A DNA stretch of 64,000 bases. Source: Ustulina deusta (lineage: Eukaryota; Ascomycota; Sordariomycetes; Xylariales; Xylariaceae). Location: NCBI GenBank assembly GCA_023159155.1, contig JAJNNX010000011.1, positions 806,001-870,000 of the forward strand. The letters run 5' to 3'. Made by a program: the position numbers and the translations under genes. Below, piece after piece: positions 10,946 through 22,581 of this stretch. Each line of letters starts with the position of its first letter. Within the stretch, counting starts at the first letter, position 1. The notes below the pieces were generated by a model. It searched no databases. It saw only the letters and a program-made list of their open reading frames with translations, and was not told the DNA's origin.

Positions 10946-12432
10946 TCATAATGAGCTAGAGTTCGTCAAACTATCACAGAATCTCGCTTCGATAAAAGAC
11001 ACAGAGCATCCTGGAGGTGTCCGTGTTCCTAAATATTGCAGGCGGCTGTCGACGGACTCGAAAAGTTTCTTCCAGTGGGAAGACGTTCGTTCCACTGAGT
11101 TCCAGCCAATTGCTTGGATCATATCCATGTTACTAGAGCAGCACGATCAGATATCAGTGAAACGCTGTAAATGGCAACGAAATGAGGGCTTAAAGAGAAA
11201 AATTAGAGACTCACTATGGCTGCTTGTCACTCCATGTTGTGGCTGAAATGTCACTGGGAAGGAATTCGCAACACATGATGGTGGAGCCATCTTTCAGTGC
11301 CGGGATAAGAGCCTTCAGGATGCGCCGCGCGTACTTGTCCGACCAGTTATGCAAAATGTAGCGAAAGAAGTACACATCGGCACCCTTGACTGGTTGCTCG
11401 GAGAAGAAATCGTGAGCCATGAACGAGACACGTTCTTTCAGCTCGGGGGGGAGGAGTCGGGCGCCGTCCGACACCGTGATGGGCAGATCCTGGACAACGA
11501 AGCGCAACTTGCTGGTAGCCTTGGCTATGTATATTGATACGGCGCCGTGGCCCCCTCCTACATCTACTACTGTACCTTGGTCGTGGTCGAAGCGCGCCCA
11601 GTTGAAGCCTCGGGCAAGATGGTCGTGGGAGAAGCGGCCGCTGCGAGACATCCAAACCATGGCGGCACCAAAGCGACGAGACCGTTCCTGCTCCACGTCC
11701 AGCTCCAGATAGAACGGTCGACTGGTGTTGAAGGCCATATTAAACGCTGTTTCGCTGGGCTCTCCCGAGGATGGGTATTTCTGCATCGCTGCTACCATCT
11801 TAGCAGCGGATGGCTTCACAGTGTCAGTAGGTAGGCGGAAGGGTCCAGAAACACTAGTAGATTTGGCATCTAACTCACAAACATCTCTTCAAGCAGAAAC
11901 CCGCATGTGTCCATGGCATCGGGCTCTTCACGCAAGATTCTCGATGCGGCGGAGTGCTTTACTCGACAATCGCTTGTCTCGATAAATATGCGATTCATCA
12001 TGGCAACCCGAAGCATGCGACGTAGTAGTACCTCGTCTATACTAGAGGCTACAGCAAGCTCTGTATACGAGATAGCGCCCTCTAGGGGCACATACTGAGG
12101 AATGTTGTGATGATAAATAAAATGAAAGTTAGCGAGGTCATTAAACTGAAGGCCTCGGATCAGTACAGAATTCAAGATAATCAAAGCGACAGGCACCTTA
12201 CAAGGTTCAGAGTTTCAAGGATAAGATCCCGCGGGCCCTGTGCGAGTCGTTTGACGTCCTGTGCAAGATCGATGGCTGCCCTGCGAATCTCCTCAATGTC
12301 CAGGGGGGGATCCACAAAGGACTCGGACTCGAAGGATGCAGGAGAAAGACTATTCCTTTCGTTGTATGCATCGAGAGCTTTCGCTTTTTCCAGTAGCTTC
12401 TCAGCGAGGCTTGTAAGGGGTGAACTGGCCAT
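10946..12432 (-). CDS. SAM-dependent O-methyltransferase
   Basis: Four exons on the minus strand (12432-12202, 12145-11879, 11813-11215, 11132-10946) give 427 residues of the plant-type O-methyltransferase family (Methyltransf_2). It moves a methyl group from S-adenosylmethionine to a phenolic or enolic hydroxyl. Seen: an N-terminal dimerisation/winged-helix half; SAM-binding motif VVDVGGGHG at 248-256; QDLP at 274-277; H321 in YILHNWSD, at the place of the catalytic base; and ERT near the C-terminus. Introns are 56, 65 and 82 nt with good GT-AG ends, and the junctions restore the usual EEMF-PSAAKMVAAM and DKQP-YNMDM transitions. It is convergent with the transesterase gene and next to the exporter gene, consistent with a tailoring role in the same cluster. 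The substrate is not predictable. Confidence 0.9.
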
Positions 12433-13360
12433 CTTAACCGATGTATGGCACTTCGCCGTGAGAGGAAATCGTATAAGATCACTGAAATTCGATGAGTAGT
12501 CTACATCCCATTCATTTTCTAATTAAATACCCACCTAGTCTTCAACTTCAAGATCTGGATACGGTGCGATGCCGGACTCGGGGACTTTACATATAAATTT
12601 GAGTATATGTACTTATGTATATGGCCCGTCCGCCAATAGGGTCTTTCTTTTTTCGGAACGAATGTATAAGGTACGTACCTCCTACCCACTACTATATACA
12701 TCCGAACACATCATCACGTACTGGGAAGACGCCGCAGTCAGCCCTTAACTACATGGAGAAGAGATACTGTCATGTGATGGTTTCCTTCAGAGCAAAGAAT
12801 GTGTTTTATATATTTTTAGTAGAGATCACACCCATTGCAGAATTCTGGCACAACAACACATATTCATAATGCACATATACCCTGACCCCAGTAATGTGAT
12901 CCCGACAACCACCCATACCCTATCGGATCCAAGGGACTGGGGGAAGTGAGTACAATCAGCCGCATCTTCAAGAAAAAAAAATATAAGAAATTACATTTAG
13001 TTCAGAGATACACAACAGGGCGACATTTAACCCATGCTAGAATACTGTATCGACATCTAAATCGAACTTTACTACATTACTATGCCTTGAAACCCCTAGC
13101 ATTCACACTGGCTTCACGAAATTGCACCTAAAATAAGATCGGATAGTTTGAGAAAAAAAGATTCTTGGCAAAATTCGGGTCTAATCAGTTGATCTAAGTC
13201 TAAATAGAGAATTGAACGTCTACATAGTATTATGGCATTACCGCCTTCAAGTTCCCAACAGTGCCGCAAAAGCAGCGCTGCCCCAAGCTAGATATTCCCT
13301 TACATATTGCGCGAGTCCCAGATAATAGTTATGGATAATTTCTATTTCCTTTAATTTTGT
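12433..13360. other. intergenic, A/T-rich
   Basis: Between the O-methyltransferase start and the exporter stop. No coding signal; it holds the upstream region of the methyltransferase gene. Slightly A/T-rich with short homopolymers. Confidence 0.4.
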
Positions 13361-15249
13361 TCAAGCATCGGCGACCAGGGCCGCGGCTTTGCGCTCTGCT
13401 CGTTTCTTAACATCTTCAGCTCGTACACTCTTCCACTCGGCGCCGAGGGACACTATAACTGCCAGGCCTGAGAGCGCGATACCCCATATCCACGCCGCCT
13501 TCAGGCCGCGCACGTATGCGTTGACAACGGCGTTGAGGTCGTCAGGGTTGGGAAATGCTCGACGCAGATCGTTGGCACCGACACCCAAGACTTTGGCAGG
13601 AGTAACATTGGGATTGTCGGTAGGAAGCGAAGATATTATGATGTTATTCATAATGTTTTGCGCCGCAGATACGCCGATTGTACCACCGATGAATTGCCAG
13701 ACTGGAGGTTAGGGTAATATTTGATTAGCACGCTGTTGTTGATTCCAAGAACATGTTAGACAATAGAAACAGCCCACTTACACAGAACAATGGCGACCGT
13801 GACAGACACATCAACGCGCGCCGCGAATGCCTGCGCGACCATGACATTGATTTGAATGACCAAACCAGACCCGGCGGCTGCAACTACTTGGTAGCCTACG
13901 TATTCGCCGATCGAAGAATTGGGCTCCAGCGTGTAAATCAATCCGGACCCAACGGTTAGAAACACTCCACCTACGAATAGGAACGCTTGATAGTATCCAA
14001 GTCGACCAAGTGCTACGGCGCTAAGGAAGCTGAAGATAGCTATGAGATGGAGATGAGCGAAAAATGTGCTGCCCCAATGGTTGCGAGCAAATACTCACAT
14101 GTCGTTAACACGGTTGGCAGCGTACGAATTCCAGATTCTGATGCCGACACACCCTGGGCTGCTTGGAAATAAATGGGCAAGTTGTAAGTTCGTGCGAATC
14201 CAGCCCCCTGAGCCGTCAGATTGAAGAGGGCAAGGGCCAGAATGCTTCTGCGCTTCATGATTCGTGGGACAACCATAGCCCTTTCACCTTGATACCACTC
14301 CACTCCGACTAATATGATGACGAGAACACCGAATCCCACAAGCAGCCCTATGATCAGACTGCTGTTCCAAGGGACAGTGACTCCGCCCTCTTCAAGCACC
14401 AGTAGAAGAGCCACCAAGGCCCCAATTAATATTACCATCCCCGGTAGATCGAATAAAAAGAGAGCTTCCTTAGGATTCGTGTGGGCAACTCGTGAGTGTG
14501 GAGGTGTCTTGAAGAGTACCAGAATAAGGAAGAAGGTGGTGCCGCCGATCGGCAGATTCACCCAGAAGCACCACCTCCAAGTCACATATTGGGTGAAGAA
14601 GCCGCCCAGAACAGGACCTAGGACGGACGAAACGCTCCAGACCGAGCTGGACAGTCCTACCAGGATAGGCAAATGCTGAGGCCTGGTGGTGAAGAATAGG
14701 AGAGTATAGCAGCCGCCAGTCACGCCTGCGCCGCCCGCTCCCTGGATAGCGCGACCAACGATCAAGCTGGTGCTGTTGGGCGAAAGGGCAGCGATCAGGC
14801 TGCCAAGCTCAAAGATGGCAATGCATGTCAGGAAGACTATCTTCAGCGGGAAGTACTTGTAAGCCTTGCCCCAGAAAGCTTGGAAAGCGGCCAGGCAGAG
14901 AAAGAAGGCAGAGCCATACCAGCCGATTTGGTCGACGCTCTGGAACTCGGCCGTGATAGTCGGAATAGCCGTGGATATGATACTCTAAGGAACAGACTAC
15001 TGCATCAGTCATCGATCAGGGGCATATTTGGCGGCAAACGGCGGGGCTTACTATGTCTAGCGCTACAAGAAACAGGGCTAGAAGCAAAGCAAAGTTGAGA
15101 AGAGCGGTTAATAGAGCATTAGGGTACGCGATTTCGAGTGTTGGGGCGGCAGCAACAGCAGGTGTCGGGGTAGTCTTCTCGTCCGCATTCTCGGCGGTTT
15201 CGTTGCCAGAGGTCTCTGGGGCCACTGTTGGGGACTGATCATCTGCCAT
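13361..15249 (-). CDS. MFS drug/metabolite exporter, DHA2-like
   Basis: Four exons (15249-15052, 14984-14099, 14039-13782, 13701-13361) give 560 residues, the usual size of 14-helix drug:proton antiporters. Seen: a hydrophilic N-tail rich in T, A and P; first helix ending LFLVALDI joined to SIISTAIPTI, the family LDxTIVxTAIP motif; GWYGSAFFL; GRAIQGAGGAG (motif B/C region); WRWCFWVNLPIGG; YLPIYFQA-like NLPIYFQA; and a late GVSAAQNIM segment. Introns of 67, 59 and 80 nt splice in frame. Family role: plasma-membrane efflux of toxins or secondary metabolites. Placement between the methyltransferase and the DUF3237 gene suggests export of, or self-protection against, the cluster product. No break or missing motif is seen. 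Confidence 0.9.
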
Positions 15250-15940
15250 GGCGACTCGTATTGTAGAGATTTGCGTGAGGAAAGAGGAAACCGGGAGATG
15301 CAGGCGTGACTACGAATCTCTCAAAGTGTTTTGAGCTAGAGATGTGAGTTGTGTACTAAGTAGGACCGGGTGGTATCATCGGGTGGTTTATTGGAATACG
15401 ATTGGTGGAAAGGAGCCGTGTTGCCTGAGCGGCGCTCATAGTATATCTTACCATACTCTTAATATGCTTACGCCGCACAACAGCATATCCCATTGTTAAA
15501 CGAGTCACACTCTTGTATTGCCTTGTATTATGGCTGGATGTTTTCCGCATTACGAATTAAGAAGATCAAGAGCTGAAAAAACAAGGCGGATTGTGGCGTC
15601 CCAAAGGGGTTAGCATATACTTCAGCACAGCCCTCAGAACTCATCTCGTTTTACGAACAGTAAACATCTATGAACGGCATCTCAATGGAGAACAGTAAAC
15701 CTATACGAAAGGAAAGGCGTCTAAATGGAGACCAGATGAAAGCCCCATGGTGGGCCGTTTCAACACGATTGTTATACTATTAAGGCTGGGGCTCGGAGGC
15801 CAGTTGGAAGGACTCGGTGTGCAGGTTTATCGCGAACGAGCCCTTCCCGCTTTCCATTCCGCTTCAACATACGACCACCACGATCAAAGGAAACCTTTTG
15901 TCCAAATTCATTTTCGGCGTATCAATACGTTAGAGTCAAG
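15250..15940. other. divergent promoter between exporter and DUF3237 gene
   Basis: About 690 bp between two divergently transcribed genes, so it should carry both promoters. No gene, no convincing AflR-type palindrome; the half-overlapping sequence TCGCGAACGA near 15829 has a four-base rather than five-base spacer. Confidence 0.4.
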
Positions 15941-16438
15941 ATGAAGTCTTTGAACCACTTGCGTTTCATCGCTACAGCAGTCTTCTTTGCCAGAGCAACA
16001 GCTATCCAGAAGCCCTCGCTAACCCACTTATGCACAATCAACATCACAACCTCAGCGGGCATCTCCATCGGCACCATCCTGGCGGGGACATTAGTAACGA
16101 TCCCTATCACGGGCGGAAGTTTCGCAGGCCCCAAACTTAACGGCAAGGTAGTGCCAGGAGGCGCAGATCAGAGCATAACGGACGCGAATGGAATCTTCAG
16201 CCCTGACGGGAGGTTCATCCTGCAAACCAAGGACGGCGCGAACATATCGTTCAGAGACTGGGGCTACGCACCGTTTGTGTACGCGAGCTTCGAAACCGGT
16301 TTCACGGCGTACGAATGGCTCAATAGTGTGGTTGCGGTCGGCCAGATTGCCCAAACCAGCACTGGGGCAAGTATCGCCATATATGAAGTATTTACACATA
16401 CCAGTGAGCCGTGTGCTTTTTCAGTCATCGTTTGCTAA
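15941..16438 (+). CDS. DUF3237-family protein
   Basis: 165-codon frame. After a hydrophobic N-terminus of about 21 residues that could be a signal peptide or anchor (hydrophobic run about 9-20), the rest matches the DUF3237 pattern. An IPITGGSFAGPKLNGKVVPGGAD segment (about 54-76) is followed by QTKDGANISFRDWGYA (about 94-109) and a C-terminal YEWLNSVVAVG block ending with ASIAIYEV. The biochemical function of DUF3237 is not established; members form small beta-barrel proteins and occur in fungal metabolite clusters. The last dozen residues after IYEVF have no family match. An alternative is that a short intron follows IYEV. Adjacent to the exporter and the regulator, it is likely co-regulated with them. 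Confidence 0.75.
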   Translation: MKSLNHLRFIATAVFFARATAIQKPSLTHLCTINITTSAGISIGTILAGTLVTIPITGGSFAGPKLNGKVVPGGADQSITDANGIFSPDGRFILQTKDGANISFRDWGYAPFVYASFETGFTAYEWLNSVVAVGQIAQTSTGASIAIYEVFTHTSEPCAFSVIVC

Positions 16439-16642
16439 CCCTGTTGAAGCTTGGATCAACTCCCCTGAAATCCTCAAGACTCGCACCCCAACTGATTTGA
16501 AAAGATTGGCGGGACATATATCTAAGTACGGCAACATGCGGTTCTGTTCGGTCGGTGGTGCGGTGGTAGTATTATATCAATCATATATCATAAAGGCTCT
16601 CTTAGGTCCCACTGATCACTTCTCGAGGCACCGTTGATATAT

Positions 16643-16770
16643 AGACATCGCATAATTCGCCCACCCTCCTGAATAATTTGTAATTAGCTGTAGATAGTTG
16701 TAGATAGTTGTTTTGTTGTTGTTTTTGTTTTGTGTTTTTAGTTTGGGCAGTATTAGGCTATTCTACGAAG
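16643..16770. repeat. dispersed repeat, copy 1
   Basis: Shares an ordered series of blocks with 35386-35498: TCGC(A)TAATTCGCC, then TAGATAG-TGTAGAT, a T-rich GTTGTTTT tract, and TAGTTTGGGC-GT-TTAGGCTATTC. Blocks and order are conserved with substitutions, pointing to two old copies of one mobile or repeated sequence. Confidence 0.5.
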
Positions 16771-17242
16771 CGCTTCCGCTTAGGCTACAGTCCGTAGAAT
16801 CGTCCAACACGCTGACGCTCCCCCAATACATGCGTTACTACATTATACTAGGTGCCTTGAAGTGTTCTGTAGAATTAGATGTATCTCTCCATAGGTTATG
16901 TTAATTGTTCGACCATTGTAATAACCTCTGTTCGGGACTGTATGTAACTGTTGCCCGTTGACTTGCCAAGGTTCCGTGGCAGCTAGTAATTAAAGCCGGG
17001 TGCACCTATTCGCCGTACGTCAAGAGTGGTGGTCCTGGAGTGAAGGTAGGTCACAGTTAAGTCACTGGTAGGTTGAAGTGTATGGACAAGGGCTCGATTA
17101 TCATTGATTCTTATGTCCTCTCCCAGTATTTGGGGAGAGAGAATCAGACCTTTATATAGCTATGTCCTGTAGTGCAAGTCCATAGGGGTAGCTTCTAACC
17201 CCCTGAGACCCTGGCCACTGATACCGTATTTATGTCTGATTT
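16771..17242. other. intergenic
   Basis: Region downstream of the DUF3237 gene and downstream of the regulator gene (convergent). No coding signal seen. Confidence 0.4.
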
Positions 17243-18742
17243 CTATAGGTTGTAGGGCGGTGCTAATAATCGACAGACAGAGTTTGACGGGTTTAGCCAA
17301 TCACTCAGGGTGATTAGCCCTGAGAAACGTTCCAACCTCGTCGTCAAATCTGCAAACAGCTCACGCGTGACTTTGCAACTTACGTCGCCCTTCCCCCCGA
17401 CCCCGGAAAGAGCGCGGTCTAGCTCCGCCATGACTCCTGTCTGCCTGTCCAAATACATACGTAAAAGTCGTTTCTCAAATGTTAGCTTGATGGCATCATC
17501 GATCCTTGTTTCTCCAACTACAAGAGGGCGTGTCGTATGGGGAAGAAACCAGTTGGAGCTGCGGCTGCCGTCGGAGTCCCTAGTCACGGGCACCGACGTG
17601 AGGTCGCCAGCATGGCCGACTGGCTTACTTGAGCCCAAGGCGCTGCAGCCGCGTTCAAACATGCTGAGGAGACTATCCAATACCATGGTAGCGAGTAGTA
17701 TTGTTGGTCCGCAACGTGACCTGGCCAGGCAGACGGGGCAGCGAAGTATCCTCTCTCGTGTTTTCCGGACGTGATCGTCCATATTGAGGACGACGTCTAG
17801 CGCGAGGTCCGGATCAATCCCGGCCTGGAAATCGTTGATGTAAGCGAGCTGGTTCGTCAGCCGGAGGTGACACTGCATGGTGCACTGGGCACCAGACGAA
17901 GTGAAGTTTGATTCGCTAGAACGGGATGGGTCCGGGGTTGACTTGGCGGAGCTGCTGGTCCCACGCGGGCTACCGACAACTGCCGGCGAGGAGTACCCAG
18001 GAACGAACCCCAGCAGACGATCCCCGCCCGTTGCAGGCGTGAGAGGCTGAGCTAGCAAGCGTCCCGGAGAGGAGCCTTGGCTGTCCCAAGATGACCCTGA
18101 GCTCATCCGTACATCGGTTGGGTTAACCCAGCCGCTCCTTGGCAGGGACCTTGGATGCGGAGAAGCGCTATTATCATCGCCAAATAGAATGCCAAGATGC
18201 GTCTGACTCTGATCAATCTGCCCTATATTTACCTTCGAGGTTGTTGCTATTGGTATGTCAAAAACGCCGTCCAAGATGGCCCAGTCGAGGCCCCTCATTT
18301 GAGTGTCTAGGTCGGCGTCGGGCTCTCCCGAGATTTCCAGATTGGACATGGTCGTTGGCTCATGGGGGCTAACTGGCACAGAAAACAACTGACTGTTCTC
18401 GGCCAACGTATGGACCGAATCTTTTTCACAAAAGCCATTAGCAGCTAACTGCCCTGGTGCCCTGCTACCAGGCAAGATGTACTGCTGGGTTGGTGGTAGT
18501 TGCGGTGGTTGTTGTGGTGAACTTTGTCCCCCTGGCCGTTGGATTTGCAAGGGATGAGCGTCTCTCCGATAGCCGTTAGATGATGCAAATTTATGTGACG
18601 GTCGACCGATCTTGCGGTATTGGCTGTATACACAATTGAGGCCACGATTTGTGCATCTCGAACAAGATGGCCTTTCTTGGCTACACTTGATCTTAGTGCT
18701 GAGACATGAGTCGCATGACGAACGATATTTAATGTCTACCAT
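17243..18742 (-). CDS. AflR-like Zn2Cys6 transcription activator
   Basis: Single-exon 499-residue regulator. The N-terminus has a perfect fungal zinc binuclear cluster: C10-x2-C13-x6-C20-x6-C27-x2-C30-x6-C37, with basic residues between C13 and C20, followed by a basic RKIGRPSHK linker of the AflR type. The middle is rich in P, Q, S and G. The C-terminal half carries the cysteine-containing AflR-family regulatory region (CPVCLARSRCGPTILLA near 334-350 and a final helix MAELDRALSGVGGKGD... near 433-450). Such proteins are nuclear and usually bind TCG-N5-CGA sites in the promoters of their own gene cluster. At the right end of the cluster it is the best candidate for its pathway-specific activator. 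It is complete, unlike its relative at 6609-7223. The ATG at 18742 is nine residues before the first cysteine. Confidence 0.93.
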   Translation of the reverse strand: MVDIKYRSSCDSCLSTKIKCSQERPSCSRCTNRGLNCVYSQYRKIGRPSHKFASSNGYRRDAHPLQIQRPGGQSSPQQPPQLPPTQQYILPGSRAPGQLAANGFCEKDSVHTLAENSQLFSVPVSPHEPTTMSNLEISGEPDADLDTQMRGLDWAILDGVFDIPIATTSKVNIGQIDQSQTHLGILFGDDNSASPHPRSLPRSGWVNPTDVRMSSGSSWDSQGSSPGRLLAQPLTPATGGDRLLGFVPGYSSPAVVGSPRGTSSSAKSTPDPSRSSESNFTSSGAQCTMQCHLRLTNQLAYINDFQAGIDPDLALDVVLNMDDHVRKTRERILRCPVCLARSRCGPTILLATMVLDSLLSMFERGCSALGSSKPVGHAGDLTSVPVTRDSDGSRSSNWFLPHTTRPLVVGETRIDDAIKLTFEKRLLRMYLDRQTGVMAELDRALSGVGGKGDVSCKVTRELFADLTTRLERFSGLITLSDWLNPSNSVCRLLAPPYNL

Positions 18743-21509
18743 GGCGGTCTAGTGTAACTAAAGCGCCTTGGCTAACTCACAGCAATAAGAATATAGCCGG
18801 GGGTTTTCTGTATGAGGAACAATTAGCAGAACAGCTAACGTTAAGGTTGGAATAAATACGATGAAATGGAATGATAGTAGAAAATCAAAACAAAAATACA
18901 TACAAAATACATAGCAGGATAAATCAGGTTAGTTGTTCTGAAATCGGCTAATCCTGTACCTTACAAACTTAGCACTTCTAATTGGCTATAGATAAGATGC
19001 CGAGTTATTTTGGCTCACCTACCTAGCTATCCATATAGACTAACCTAGGCAGACCTAACTAAACGGACCTAAGCCACGGCAGCCGGCTATCGGCGGAAGG
19101 TCGCAAGGGGGCCTGCAGCCTCCCTTGCATGCCTGTCCCAAAGGTGGCAGCGTATGTCTAGGTAATAGATTCATGGGTTTGCCTTGATTTTATATTTTTA
19201 TCATTTTACTTCGTTGATAAGCCGTGGTACAGTCAGACAACAAAAGGTAAGATCTTAGGATTGTTAGTTTACAATGCATCCTACTTTAATCACAGTTGGA
19301 GGGACTTTCCTACACCTGCCTTGCCTTGGTAACAAAGCGCAATGACCAACCGAATGTAGACCCACCAAGAAGGCCTAGCCCAAGGGGAGCTGAACCTGTC
19401 ACATGCTTTGACCAGAAAACAAGACTCCACAAGAAATGCTTAATTTGTATAATGAACCATGGATGAAGCAGGGACGGGAAATCCTCTCAAATCTATTGGT
19501 TGTAGTGTATGCAAAAGTGCACAGATCTGCGGCTGAAGTCTTGGCTAGGACCGAGGTGATAACAGCGACCTTTCTATGACTATTTTCCAGGTGAAAGAAA
19601 ATATTGTCCATGAAGTAAACTTATGGCCAGAAGTATTATGCATTACGGGGTAATGAAAGCAGAAAACCAAATGTGAAGTTTGACACAATTCGAGAGAATC
19701 AACTGACGAGAGAAAGTAGGACAAAAAGGGTTAGTTTCTCCTAACTTAAGTACAGAGTCCACTAGCCCCATAATGTCATCCTAACATGGCACCCTTTCCC
19801 CCTTCTTTTTTTCCTTTTTCTGTTCTTTTTCTATGCTCTTATTCTTCTCTACTACATGCGGGATTATCATGTTGCAGTAGAAGTACTACACTTTTATCTC
19901 CGGTTCAGTCAACCAAGGCTGGCATGGTAATATGTGATTATGTGATGTTGAACGGCAATTACCCGTCTTGGCTGTCTTAGCCGGTCTTGGCCTCCAGGTT
20001 CTTTGTGAACAAGTATAAAGTGGGACCGTTACCAAATGGGGCAAATCCTCCCGGGTTGCTCTTTGCCCCTCATGTGTGTGGCTTGCATGTTCATAGAGGA
20101 TCGGATCCAGATAGCCAATCAAAGAACGCAACATAACTGCTCATACCAACCCACTGCACACCAAGTTGATGATACGCACCCTAGGTACCAAGTAAGCAGT
20201 GTACTAAGGCACACGTTACAAAGTAATACATGCACTATCTATCTACATGGTCTGTGGCAGTACCCCGGAGATATCGCGACCCAGTACCTACAAGTGCAGA
20301 ATGTTGGGACGGCAGTGTTGTGCGAACCCCATGCTCTGACCAGGTGCTTGGCCCTTGCTACCCACCCCCGGTTCCTTTGGGTCAATGGCAACCTCTTTAA
20401 TTCTTACATATACTCATCATTGCCTGTGGCGTAGGCGAAAAGTGGTCTGCGCGACGTCGTCTCGTCAGATTACAAATCACAAGAAACACCAACCGCGGCA
20501 GTACTACGGGAATGTGAAATTTGAAATGTCAGCGCAGATGTCTCTATCTTCTTCTCCAGGTGAGCGGGCCTCGACGCATCAGCATTGCCAGAATTGCCAT
20601 CAACACAAACATCCCCCCTTCGGACAACTTGATACAATCTCGACTTGTCCGTACCGCGGCAAAGGTCAGTGGACAGGCAGGTAAGCAAGCATTTGATGTA
20701 GACCATGGTGCATATCGAGCAGAGGGACCCGGACCACCCCTTGACAGTCATCGATGCCCCTGGTAAACCAAAGTCGCATTACTCACCTGTCTATCATCAT
20801 CCTAATTAGGGAAATAACTGCAGTAGCAATACTTGTGGGTTATCGGGGTGTTAGTTAGCAGAGACGCCCGTGCTACTGGTGGTTTTTGCACACGAATGTT
20901 GGAGAGTTGGTATAGGAGCCTCTAGGACTGGAAGTTCTGGCATCTAAAAATGGAATCCTTCGTACTTCGTATCACGTAACCCTTTCAATTGTGCGACAGC
21001 AAAACGGGAAAGCCGGTCAAGTTACGGTCGTACTTATTCAATTTAATACGGAGCACCACATTGAACTTCAAAGGGTACGTCTAACATCGCCAATAGAAAA
21101 CACCTATTTATTAAGAGCGGGGATGCTTGTGACACTGGCGATGACTGACAATGGGTCCATACTGTTGACCTGTGACAACGCTTAGCGAATCGGCCAGCCA
21201 TGTGTTGATCGTAACACTCATCACGGACAACTCAAGCCGAAAGGCGAAAACGCCTGCTGGATCAGCTGGGCTGTGGTCAATGGCAGGGCTGCTGATCAGT
21301 CAGCATGCTGTCGGATATATACCGGATAAAACAAACAATAATAATACGCAGCTGCAGGCCAATCTTTTGGCCTTTTGGTGTAGTGGTAAATCTGACACAT
21401 GCATTCTGTTGAAATGGCTGGCCCTTGTCAGTCTTGGCTAGACGGAGTACTATCCACGTCTTGTCAGATATCAGCGGGCCATTCAATCAATCAATCAATC
21501 AAGTGCGCC
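18743..21509. other. long intergenic region, right edge of cluster
   Basis: About 2.8 kb without recognisable genes on either strand. Many short open frames of 60-130 codons have no domain, low complexity or conserved motif. A (TCAA)n microsatellite lies at about 21483-21501, just before the phosphotransferase-like pseudogene. A tRNA-like A box near 21370 was examined and rejected. Confidence 0.4.
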
Positions 21510-22581
21510 ATGGCAACAACATACGCTAAGTACAATGTTGCTTCGGAGATTGAGGCTTTCTTCACTAAAACATGCGACGCTAGAGCATTGGAGCTTGCTG
21601 GCAGAAACACTGTTCCTGTCATATCCAAGGCGTGTGCAGCTACTCGGTTTATGCCGGTCCTCAACTACAATACGTTGTTCAATTCCACCTTGAATCGTTA
21701 GCACTTGGAACTGAAGTTACTTCCCTCGCGACTAAGGTGTACAAGTCACTTGCTCCCCAGGTATCCTCTGAAGGCAAGTTGGTGATGGGAAACAGGCGCC
21801 TCTCTATGTCTACTTAATGAGCCGTGTGCGTGGGGTCATCTAGAATTCATTCTCTCTAATGAGCCTCCGGAAGACTCTCCAGAAAATTGTACTTGGCAAC
21901 AGACACTTATTGGCGATATTGCGACGTATGTTTGTTCATTTCCCCCAACATTTGTTAATCGACGACTAACTATCTATTGTTTCCTAGCCCTATCTTAGAA
22001 AGCTCCAGTCGGTCAGCCCAGAGTACCGTACCACTTTAAAACATGCCTGTATTAAAGACCTAAGGCTTCTACACGCTGCACTTCCTTCCCGATTTCAGCC
22101 TGTTATACAAACTTTCATTGATTCAATAGACAATATCCTATCTCTACCTATGGTTCTCCTTTACCGAGACTTGGGGACTTGCAACCTAATGGTCGACAAA
22201 GCTACCTGTCACCTCATCGGTATTATTGACTGGGCGGAGGCTGAAGTGTGTCCATTTGGTCGTAAACTTCATTCCTTCCAATTTCTAAGTGGGAAGCTCC
22301 ATCTATGTAATGGCTGGTCGCGGTTTAACAACTACAACACCTTGCAAAACGTTTTTTGGGAAACATTTCACCAAGAAGTTAGTACCTTATCTGACAACCA
22401 CCTTCTCTCCATTAAGCTGGCGCGGGCTTTAGGTCTATTGCCATCGCGTGGCTTTACTAGCCGCCTTGCAAACGAACCAGAAGCAGTGCTTATTGGGGGC
22501 GACGAGCAGGGACGCTATAACATAATTTCGTTGGACGCATTCCCCATCAATACGCAGACCAAGTTCGATGGCATTCCGTAG
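21510..22581 (+). pseudogene. aminoglycoside phosphotransferase-like (APH) pseudogene
   Basis: Similarity to the fungal APH/choline-kinase-like family is clear. The last open stretch (22150-22581) has LLYRDLGTCNLMVD (Brenner-type HxD loop, here with Y in place of the usual H) and IGIIDWAEAEVCPFG (metal-binding D of the IDWE/IDWA motif). Upstream, the fold continues but in three different frames. The reading frame changes near 21620 (extra AT in an ATAT run), near 21785 and near 21838. A normal-looking intron, about 21927-21987 (GTATGT to CCTAG), still separates the N-terminal part from the kinase-core part. The catalytic Asp is kept, but the changes of frame make a full product impossible. 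Such proteins are abundant and fast-decaying in fungi. Confidence 0.75.

Noticed and set aside
21368..21430. tRNA-like A box (TGGTGTAGTGG) resembling tRNA-Glu
   Set aside because: No acceptable B box or cloverleaf follows; the downstream TTGAAAT sequence does not match GGTTCGANTCC.
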